Positions 1-5,145 of a DNA stretch of 6,125 nucleotides are shown here, piece by piece. The DNA comes from an uncultured Bacteroidia bacterium. Its GTDB lineage: Bacteria; Bacteroidota; Bacteroidia; Bacteroidales; UBA932. Both the position numbers and the translations under genes were made by a program. The notes under the pieces were generated by a model, which was not told where the DNA came from, made no database searches, and saw only the letters and a program-made list of their open reading frames with translations. The number at the start of each line of letters is the position of its first letter. Position 1 is the first letter of the stretch. The DNA lies in assembly GCA_902773305.1 (NCBI GenBank), contig CACYEB010000185.1, positions 1 to 6,125 on the forward strand, read 5' to 3'.

Positions 1-676
1 AGATTTCAATGCCGATGACACCTGGGAGCACATGGCGATACCTGCAATGGTCTATATATCGTTCCCCACCGAATTCGGCACCCTCTACTCACTCGGAGAA
101 CTTGAAGCCATCGCGGACACCTGCCGACGTTTCTCCCTCAAACTATATCTTGACGGTGCACGGCTGGCCTACGGTCTTGCCAGCAAATGGTGTGACGTCA
201 CCATAAAAGACCTCGGACGGCTCTGCGACGCCTTTTATGTGGGGGGTACCAAGGCCGGCACCCTGTTCGGCGAAGCCGTTGTCATAAAGCATCCCGACTA
301 TGCACCCCACTTCTTTACCCATATCAAGCGCAGCGGTGCGCTTCTGGCCAAGGGAAGACTGCTGGGTCTGCAATTCGAAACGATGTTCGCCTCCGGCTTC
401 AAACTGTTTCTGGAGTGCGGTCGCACCGGCGTAGAGCGTGCCCTTGCCCTGCGGGCCGCCTTTGAGGCCAAAGGCTTCCAGCCTGCCATCGACTCCCCCA
501 CCAACCAGCAGTTCTTCACCCTTCCCAATGCCGTCATAGACAAAATCGCCAAGTCGGCCACCTTTGAATATTGGGGGCCGCGCGGCAAGGAGTCATCTAC
601 CGTGCGTTTCGTAACTAGCTGGGCCACCAAAGAAGAGGATATCGCCTCTTTGGCGAAAGTCATTCCCATTGCGTAG
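1..676 (+). CDS. Low-specificity L-threonine aldolase-type PLP enzyme, 5'-truncated by window edge
   Basis: The product belongs to the beta-eliminating lyase / threonine aldolase family (fold-type I PLP enzymes), which in the cytosol cleaves L-threonine or L-allo-threonine to glycine and acetaldehyde. The reading frame is already open at base 2 and continues upstream of the first ATG at 32, so that ATG is internal. About 224 residues are visible, and the usual length near 340 implies that roughly 115 N-terminal residues are missing. In window numbering, D51 in LDGARLA (bases 152-154) fits the aspartate that pairs with the PLP ring nitrogen. K84 in YVGGTKAG (bases 251-253) fits the Schiff-base lysine. 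The small C-terminal domain ends normally (STVRFVTSW...) at TAG 674-676. The family assignment is strong. The exact substrate preference is inferred, and the motif style (GGTKAG rather than SKGLGAP) matches the Bacteroidetes/Firmicutes branch. The gene converges on the MFS gene. Confidence 0.9.
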   Translation, partial: DFNADDTWEHMAIPAMVYISFPTEFGTLYSLGELEAIADTCRRFSLKLYLDGARLAYGLASKWCDVTIKDLGRLCDAFYVGGTKAGTLFGEAVVIKHPDYAPHFFTHIKRSGALLAKGRLLGLQFETMFASGFKLFLECGRTGVERALALRAAFEAKGFQPAIDSPTNQQFFTLPNAVIDKIAKSATFEYWGPRGKESSTVRFVTSWATKEEDIASLAKVIPIA

Positions 677-688
677 GTCAAACCATCC

Positions 689-732
689 ATACGATAAATG
701 CCGGCCACAACAATGGCCGGCATTTATCGTAT
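689..732. terminator. Perfect 19-bp stem-loop between convergent genes
   Basis: The arms are ATACGATAAATGCCGGCCA (689-707) and its exact reverse complement (714-732), with loop CAACAA. The hairpin starts 13 bp after the aldolase stop and lies 18 bp past the end of the MFS gene on the other strand. It is therefore well placed as a bidirectional terminator. Against the textbook form, there is no T-tract after the hairpin in either direction. The only homopolymer, AAAAAA at 733-738, is on the plus-strand 3' side and would read as U's before the hairpin in the MFS transcript. A 3'-end stabilising hairpin is the alternative reading. Confidence 0.65.
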
Positions 733-749
733 AAAAAACTTTGGAACTG

Positions 750-1913
750 CTACTTAGCCTTAGCCTTTGAAAGGAGCCGTACGGCGCAGAATACCAGATA
801 TGCCATACAGATGCCGATTACAATCAGCGAACCGGCCTGGCTGCCGGCCTTCTCCGTTGCAAAGCCCATCAGCGGCGGGATAATCGCACCGCCCACTATA
901 CCTGTTATCATCAGACCTGATATCTCGTTGGTTTTCTCGGGACGAGCCTGGATGGCTGCAGAGAAGATAATGGTAAAGATGCAGGAGCAGGTGAAACCGA
1001 TGGCGGCCAGCAATGCGACTATACCCCACTGGCTCTTTACGAAGAAGAGAGCTATGAGAGCCGCAACTGCAAGTATTATATTATAGAAGAAATATTTCCG
1101 GTCGTTGAGCTTGAGCAATAGGAATGTCCCCAGAAATGCGCCTACGGTCCTGCCCAGAAAATATGCACTACTGCCCAGGCCGGCTTTCTCTACCGGGAGC
1201 CCCACCCTTTCCATAAGCAGTTTGGGGGCTACGGTGTTTGAGCCAACATCTACTCCCACAACAAAGACGATACCCAGAAAGAGCATAAATATAGTGGGGT
1301 CACCCAGTAATTTGAATGTCTCCCTGGCTCCTGCCGGAGCATCGTTGTCCCGTTCCTCCTTGGGAATCTCGGTGAGCATCAACCATACGGCGCTGAGCAG
1401 GGTAAGTCCGGCAAAGATGGGGAAAATATACTGCCATCCTCCCAGGATGTTGGTGGCAAACAGGGCGATGTATGGCGAGGTGAGTGAGCAGATGGCCTTG
1501 ATCAGCTGGCCGGCGGTCATACTGCTGGTGAGTTTGTCGCCTTTGATCACATTGCTGAGAAGCGGGTTGAGTGATACCTGAAGGATGGTGTTGCCGATAC
1601 CCAGCAGGGCGAATGCGATAAGGCAGGTGGGCAGCGTGTAGCTTATAAAGGGTATTATCATCCCCAGGAAAGTAACGGCATTGCTCAATTGCACCGTTTT
1701 CTTGCGGCCGATCTTGTTCATAAGCAGCGCTGTTGGAATGCTCAACAGCAAGAACCAGATGAAGACGGCAGAGGGAATGAAGCCGGCCAGGGACTCGCTC
1801 AGGTTGAAATCTGTTTTTACATAGGCGGTGGCGGCACCGACCACGTCGCAAAACCCCATCACGAAAAACGTGTAGAGAATCGCGACGGCTGGTGAAAGTG
1901 TTTTTTTGCTCAT
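750..1913 (-). CDS. MFS transporter, fucose-permease (FHS)-like
   Basis: This is an inner-membrane secondary transporter of 387 residues with about 12 hydrophobic segments, near but slightly below the usual 400-440 of the FHS (FucP/GluP-type) sugar:proton symporters. TM1 carries a single acid, D23 (GFCDVVG), near the position of the FucP proton-site aspartate. The TM2-TM3 loop has the MFS signature NKIGRKKT (66-73). TM4 reads GNTILQVSLNPLLSNV (107-122), which resembles the FHS 'ETAANPY' segment but with Q112 where FucP has its glutamate. A charged central loop (about 182-200, EIPKEERDND) separates the two six-helix halves. The end is Lys/Ala-rich. The ATG at 1911-1913 is chosen because the next residues lead straight into TM1. 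There is no Shine-Dalgarno, and a Bacteroidetes-type promoter lies 30-60 bp upstream. Substrate is unknown: a sugar is suggested by family, but the changed TM4 residue makes this uncertain. Confidence 0.85.
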   Translation of the reverse strand: MSKKTLSPAVAILYTFFVMGFCDVVGAATAYVKTDFNLSESLAGFIPSAVFIWFLLLSIPTALLMNKIGRKKTVQLSNAVTFLGMIIPFISYTLPTCLIAFALLGIGNTILQVSLNPLLSNVIKGDKLTSSMTAGQLIKAICSLTSPYIALFATNILGGWQYIFPIFAGLTLLSAVWLMLTEIPKEERDNDAPAGARETFKLLGDPTIFMLFLGIVFVVGVDVGSNTVAPKLLMERVGLPVEKAGLGSSAYFLGRTVGAFLGTFLLLKLNDRKYFFYNIILAVAALIALFFVKSQWGIVALLAAIGFTCSCIFTIIFSAAIQARPEKTNEISGLMITGIVGGAIIPPLMGFATEKAGSQAGSLIVIGICMAYLVFCAVRLLSKAKAK

Positions 1914-1944
1914 ATCTAATAAAAATATATTGATTTCTTTTCGG

Positions 1945-1975
1945 CTAAGTTAGACATTTGAAGTCAATCGTGCAA
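1945..1975 (-). promoter_or_regulatory. Bacteroidetes housekeeping-type promoter for the MFS gene
   Basis: Read on the minus strand, TAACTTAG (1952 to 1945) matches the Bacteroidetes -7 consensus TAnnTTTG at five of six fixed positions. GTTG, with its TTG at 1975-1973, lies 20 bp upstream and fits the -33 TTTG box. The predicted start near 1940 would leave a leader of about 27 nt before the ATG at 1913. The match is by eye. The AT-rich leader is usual for this group, where Shine-Dalgarno sequences are rare. Confidence 0.5.
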
Positions 1976-1986
1976 CCCTCTTCGCA

Positions 1987-2014
1987 GGTACTTCAATTAC
2001 AGATTATAAGTACC
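1987..2014. promoter_or_regulatory. Candidate operator / activator site: 7-bp inverted repeat with 14-bp spacer
   Basis: GGTACTT (1987-1993) and AAGTACC (2008-2014) form a perfect inverted repeat whose half-sites are 21 bp apart centre to centre, two helical turns, as expected for a dimeric DNA-binding protein. It lies in the divergent intergenic region. Its centre is about 97 bp upstream of the predicted sigma-54 start site at 2097 and about 60 bp upstream of the MFS start site. This fits an upstream activating sequence for a sigma-54 enhancer-binding protein, but no regulator is encoded in the window and the function is inferred. Confidence 0.35.
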
Positions 2015-2069
2015 CAAAACGAAACATACCGCAACGTCATAGGAGTGCTTGTGAGTACGATTTTAAAGT

Positions 2070-2086
2070 TTGGCACGCTAGTTGAA
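2070..2086 (+). promoter_or_regulatory. Sigma-54 (RpoN) type -24/-12 promoter element
   Basis: TTGGCACG (2070-2077), CTAG, then TTGAA (2082-2086) matches the sigma-54 consensus TTGGCACG-N4-TTGCA at 12 of 13 fixed positions, with the exact GG-N10-G spacing. The one mismatch is A instead of C at -12 (2085). The start site would fall near 2097, giving a 30-nt leader before the ATG at 2127. No good TAnnTTTG box is seen at a sensible distance, so this is the best promoter candidate for the exported-protein gene. Confidence 0.6.
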
Positions 2087-2126
2087 AATATGAAAAAGTG
2101 AGTACAAACCTATAAAACTAATAGCC

Positions 2127-3002
2127 ATGAAAAAGTTTCTCATCACAGCAGTTGCGCTTCTCACGGCCACAGTTTTCCAGGCAAGCGCAATGTCCACCGC
2201 AAGAGCCCGCAGCGAGGCGCTCTTCCTCACCGACAAGATGGCCTACGAGCTGAATCTTACCGATGCACAGTACGAAGCCGTCTATGAAATCAATTTCGAC
2301 TACTTCGACAGCCTGATAGGTACTTCGGATATACTCGGTATCTACTGGACACGCCGCGCAAACGAGCTCGGATATGTGCTCACCCGCTGGCAGTACAGAC
2401 TCTTCCTTGAATCCGAATACTTCTACCGTCCGGTTGCTTACAGGAACAACACCTGGTACTTCCCCGTATATGAGCGTTATGCATACAACCGCTTCTACCG
2501 TCCGGCACCCAAGGTATACATTACCTATCGTGGAAACAGACCTTACCACAAAGAGCCGCACAACAATATGCACTTCGCCCATAACCATCCCGGAAAGCAC
2601 AATCCGGCACACAAGCCCGACGGCAAGCATCACGACAGACCCGCTGTGAAGCCCGACGGTAAACCCGGAGGCGGCAACCATCACAATGGTAATGTCGTTA
2701 AGCCAAACAAGCCTGCAGCAGGCGGTGCAGACAAACCGGCAAGGCCCGCCAACGGTGGAGGCAACAAGCCTGGCGGCAATGTTGACAAGCCCGTCAAACC
2801 CGCAAACGGCAACCACGGCGGTAACACCGTCAAGGCACCCGCAACCGGCAAGCCATCTGCAGGAAATGTGAATGCAGGAACCCGCCGCACATCCGCCAAC
2901 ACTCCCGCAAGGGCAACCACCACTGCCACCGGCAGCAGCAGCGCCCGCACTTCTGCAGCGGCACGCACCGCAGGCAGCTCCGCAAATGCCCGCCGCAGGT
3001 AA
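2127..3002 (+). CDS. Exported LTxxQ-motif protein with His-rich region and basic low-complexity tail (function unknown)
   Basis: The 291-residue product starts with a clear Sec signal peptide (MKK, hydrophobic core to about 17, cleavage after ASA at 21), so it is periplasmic or secreted. Residues 22-100 are probably helical and contain LTDAQ (44-48) in ELNLTDAQYEAVYEIN, the LTxxQ motif known from the Spy/CpxP envelope-stress chaperones. Residues 98-140 are rich in Tyr and Arg (e.g. YFYRP, RFYRP). Residues 141-186 hold 11 histidines. Residues 163-236 are a Lys-Pro/Gly/Asn repeat-like stretch. The end (250-291) is Ser/Thr/Ala/Arg-rich, finishing RRR, with no Asp or Glu after D220 and no Cys anywhere. 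I recognise the N-terminal part as a type of hypothetical protein common in Bacteroidales, not as a named gene. It appears monocistronic, with a sigma-54-like promoter and its own terminator. A stress-related envelope or metal-binding role is only inference. Confidence 0.85.
   Translation: MKKFLITAVALLTATVFQASAMSTARARSEALFLTDKMAYELNLTDAQYEAVYEINFDYFDSLIGTSDILGIYWTRRANELGYVLTRWQYRLFLESEYFYRPVAYRNNTWYFPVYERYAYNRFYRPAPKVYITYRGNRPYHKEPHNNMHFAHNHPGKHNPAHKPDGKHHDRPAVKPDGKPGGGNHHNGNVVKPNKPAAGGADKPARPANGGGNKPGGNVDKPVKPANGNHGGNTVKAPATGKPSAGNVNAGTRRTSANTPARATTTATGSSSARTSAAARTAGSSANARRR
2613..2834 (+). repeat. Degenerate Lys-Pro/Gly/Asn coding repeats
   Basis: Within the exported-protein gene, KPDGK occurs twice (DNA AAGCCCGACGG at 2613-2623 and 2649-2659, 36 bp apart). 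Variants of KPxKPAxGG and GGN-x-KP follow up to residue 236. The copies are imperfect in DNA and protein, so this is an old or selected low-complexity linker and not a fresh tandem expansion. It probably forms a flexible, positively charged, disordered segment. Confidence 0.55.
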
Positions 3003-3024
3003 CACTATCACTGATAAATAAGTT

Positions 3025-3055
3025 GAGCACCTCCGCTGGAGGTGCTCTCTTTTTG
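3025..3055 (+). terminator. Intrinsic (rho-independent) terminator of the exported-protein gene
   Basis: The stem GAGCACCTCC (3025-3034) pairs perfectly with GGAGGTGCTC (3038-3047) over a GCT loop, followed by TCTTTTTG. The 10-bp GC-rich stem plus T-tract is the canonical form. It begins 22 bp after the TAA at 3000-3002, so it should end the transcript of that gene. Confidence 0.9.
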
Positions 3056-3084
3056 TTCAAATACATCAATATTTTGTACCTTCG
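3052..3084 (+). promoter_or_regulatory. Bacteroidetes-type promoter of the flippase-like/permease operon
   Basis: TTTG (3052-3055) and TACCTTCG (3077-3084) are 21 bp apart. They fit the -33 TTTG and -7 TAnnTTTG boxes, with one mismatch in the latter. The -33 box is formed by the end of the preceding terminator's T-tract. The start site near 3090 gives a leader of only about 12 nt before the ATG at 3102, which leaves no room for a riboswitch or leader peptide. Confidence 0.6.
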
Positions 3085-3101
3085 CCGCATAATTGTTTAC
3101 A

Positions 3102-4115
3102 ATGTCTGCAACTTCCAGGAAAAAGATACTTTCCGTACTTAAATACACGCTGCTGTTTGCAGCGGCCGTTCTGCTTGTGTACCTCGCCTTCCGCAAGGTC
3201 GATTTCGGTGCTTTTCTGAGCGGACTGAAGCAGACCCGCTGGTTCTGGGTGGTGCTGTTCTGCCTGCTTTCCATACTTGCCCTGATAGGCCGCGCTGTAA
3301 GGTGGAAAGAGTTGCTGCTGCCCTTTGACTCCTCTGTAAAGTTCCTGAAGGTATGGGATGCCGATAACGTGGGCAACCTTGCGAGCGCCGCCCTGCCCGG
3401 CACCGGCGAAATACTGCGATGCGGCTATATATCTTCAAAGAAAATTGAGTTTGACAAGACTCTGGGCACGATGCTCTGCGAGAGGATCTGGGACTTTATA
3501 GCGATTCTGGTGCTGCTGGCAGTTGCCCTGATGCTTCAGTGGGAGCGTTTCGGCGGTTATTTTGCCGATAATATACTCGCTCCCCTTACCGCTGCCGGGG
3601 TATGGTGGATACTGGCGATAGTCGTGGCAGCGGTGGCGGTTTTCATCGTGGGAGTTTTCAGGCTCAGGGAGCGTTATGGGTTCTGCCGTCGGGTTGCCGA
3701 CTCCATCTCCCGCCTGTGGGCAGGCATACGGGCATTCAACAAGAGCAGGAACAAGCTTCTGGTGGCTTTTACAACATTCTTTATCTGGTTTGTCTATGTG
3801 ATGATGTGCTTTTGCATTATCAAGGCGATGCCAGCCCTGGACGGGATGAATCTGGCTGATGCCGCATTCCTGTCGCTGGTTGGAAACATTGCCTCTGTGG
3901 TTCCGGTTCCCGGAGGCGTGGGGGCATACCACTACCTTGTGGCGGCTGCCGTGGGGCTTTATGGTCATTCCTGGGACACGGGCATCCTGTTCGCCACCCT
4001 GAATCACGAAATACACGCCCTGCTGATAATCGCCCTGGGTATCATATCATACATCAACCTGGTGCGCAAACCTTTGGCAAAGAATGCGGACGCAAATGCG
4101 CATCACTCCAATTGA
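3102..4115 (+). CDS. UPF0104 / LPG-synthase-TM family integral membrane protein (flippase-like domain)
   Basis: This is a 337-residue polytopic membrane protein of the family that shares its fold with the transmembrane (flippase) half of lysylphosphatidylglycerol synthase MprF and with AglD-like proteins. The family hallmarks are present in order: RAVRW (64-68), GNLASAALPGTGEILR (91-106), ERIWD (127-131), and near the end PVPGGVGAYH (268-277). Seven or eight hydrophobic segments are seen. No catalytic aminoacyl-transferase domain follows, so this is the membrane part alone. Known or proposed roles in the family are lipid or lipid-linked glycan movement across the inner membrane, and the substrate here is unknown. 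The in-frame TTG at 3093 is possible, but the ATG at 3102 is preferred because it is a standard start and begins a typical Ser/Lys-rich N-terminus before TM1. The gene is followed after 7 bp by the FecCD permease gene and very likely co-transcribed with it. Confidence 0.85.
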   Translation: MSATSRKKILSVLKYTLLFAAAVLLVYLAFRKVDFGAFLSGLKQTRWFWVVLFCLLSILALIGRAVRWKELLLPFDSSVKFLKVWDADNVGNLASAALPGTGEILRCGYISSKKIEFDKTLGTMLCERIWDFIAILVLLAVALMLQWERFGGYFADNILAPLTAAGVWWILAIVVAAVAVFIVGVFRLRERYGFCRRVADSISRLWAGIRAFNKSRNKLLVAFTTFFIWFVYVMMCFCIIKAMPALDGMNLADAAFLSLVGNIASVVPVPGGVGAYHYLVAAAVGLYGHSWDTGILFATLNHEIHALLIIALGIISYINLVRKPLAKNADANAHHSN

Positions 4116-4122
4116 CGTTTAG

Positions 4123-5145
4123 ATGAATAATTTCGGCAGAGGCAATCATGGCAGGACGGTCGCGTATGCAGCAGTAGGCGTGACGCTGGTCGCGCTCTTC
4201 TTTGCCAATATAGTGGCCGGACCGGTAAAGATACCGTTCATAGAGGCTTTAAGGATATTGTTCGGCAAACTGGCTGCGCAACCCAGTTGGAACCATATTG
4301 TGCTCTCTTCTCGCCTTCCTCAGGCGGTAACGGCCCTGTTGGGCGGCAGTGCGCTTGCGGCAAGCGGTTTGTTGCTGCAGACATTCTTCAAGAACCCGCT
4401 GGCCGGTCCTTCTATACTGGGTATCAGCGACGGAGCCAATCTTGGGGTTGCGCTGGCAATGCTCTACATCTCCACCACAAGCTACCTGACCACAATTGCG
4501 GCCGCCTTCATAGGGGCGGCGGTGGTACTGGTCGTAATCATTTGGTTTTCGCACAAGGTGCGCAGCAATGTGATGCTTCTGATTATAGGTATTATGGTGG
4601 GCTATCTGGCATCTTCGCTGATATCGATACTCAACTTCAATGCGTCTGCCGACAAGGTGCATCAGTATGTGATGTGGGGAATGGGCGATTTTGGAAGTGT
4701 CTCAATGGAAAAACTTCCTTGGTTTGTATCGTTCATTGTGGCTGGCTTAATTGCTGCATTACTTTTGGTAAAACCACTTAATGCTCTGCTGCTCGGGGAA
4801 TCTTATGCCGCCAATCTTGGTATTAATGTGCGGGCGGCACGGCTGGCGATACTATTGGTGACGGGTTTGTTGACTGCCACCGTGACGGCATTCTGCGGCC
4901 CGATATCGTTCATTGGGCTGGCAGTGCCCCATATAGCCCGTCTGAGTCTGGGCAGCAGCAATCACCGCAGTCTGCTGCCGGTAACTATCCTTACCGGAGG
5001 AGCTATTGCGCTGCTCTGCAACCTGCTCTCAAACTTGAGCACCGGAGGTGGCCCGCTCCCGTTGAATGCCATGACATCAATCGTAGGTGCCCCCATTATC
5101 ATCTACGTGATAATGAACAGGAAAAACCTCGGTTATTTCAATTAA
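4123..5145 (+). CDS. FecCD/BtuC-family ABC transporter permease (iron-siderophore, haem or cobalamin uptake)
   Basis: This is the inner-membrane channel subunit of a type II ABC importer, 340 residues, full length for the family (about 330-350) with about ten hydrophobic segments. The signature runs from RLPQAVTALLGGSALAASG (64-82) through QTFFKNPLAGPSILGISDGANLG (86-108), then LLLGESYAANLG (222-233), ISFIGLAVPHIARL (261-274) and the C-terminal SIVGAPIIIYVIMNRK (319-334). Such permeases work as dimers with an ATPase and a periplasmic binding protein. The ATPase gene is not in the window, and a binding-protein gene of the right class lies convergent and adjacent. Start ATG 4123 is 7 bp after the flippase-like gene, which indicates an operon. 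Its TAA overlaps the stop codon of the opposite gene. The substrate (Fe-chelate, haem or B12) cannot be told from sequence alone. Confidence 0.93.
   Translation: MNNFGRGNHGRTVAYAAVGVTLVALFFANIVAGPVKIPFIEALRILFGKLAAQPSWNHIVLSSRLPQAVTALLGGSALAASGLLLQTFFKNPLAGPSILGISDGANLGVALAMLYISTTSYLTTIAAAFIGAAVVLVVIIWFSHKVRSNVMLLIIGIMVGYLASSLISILNFNASADKVHQYVMWGMGDFGSVSMEKLPWFVSFIVAGLIAALLLVKPLNALLLGESYAANLGINVRAARLAILLVTGLLTATVTAFCGPISFIGLAVPHIARLSLGSSNHRSLLPVTILTGGAIALLCNLLSNLSTGGGPLPLNAMTSIVGAPIIIYVIMNRKNLGYFN

Noticed and set aside
1105..1581. A 158-codon plus-strand frame inside the MFS gene
   Set aside because: It is antisense to a well-formed transporter gene, has a Ser/Pro/Arg-rich shadow composition and no promoter or recognisable domain.
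2051..2105. Direct repeat GTGAGTAC at 2051-2058 and 2098-2105, flanking the sigma-54 element
   Set aside because: Eight bases repeated once at 47-bp spacing is weak, and the second copy lies over the predicted start site. It was not strong enough to call an operator.
2118..3011. A 297-codon open frame on the minus strand spanning the whole exported-protein gene
   Set aside because: It begins with GTG, encodes an implausible Cys/Gly/Ala/Val-rich product, and is explained by the codon bias and low-complexity 3' part of the plus-strand gene. That gene has a signal peptide, a promoter and a terminator.
3093..3101. TTG at 3093 as the start of the flippase-like gene
   Set aside because: It would lie only a few bases after the predicted transcription start, and an in-frame ATG follows three codons later at 3102. 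ATG is much the commoner start.
3003..3101. A cobalamin riboswitch or Fur-type site ahead of the permease operon
   Set aside because: After the terminator and promoter only about 12 nt of leader remain, too short for a riboswitch, and no 19-bp Fur-like palindrome was seen.
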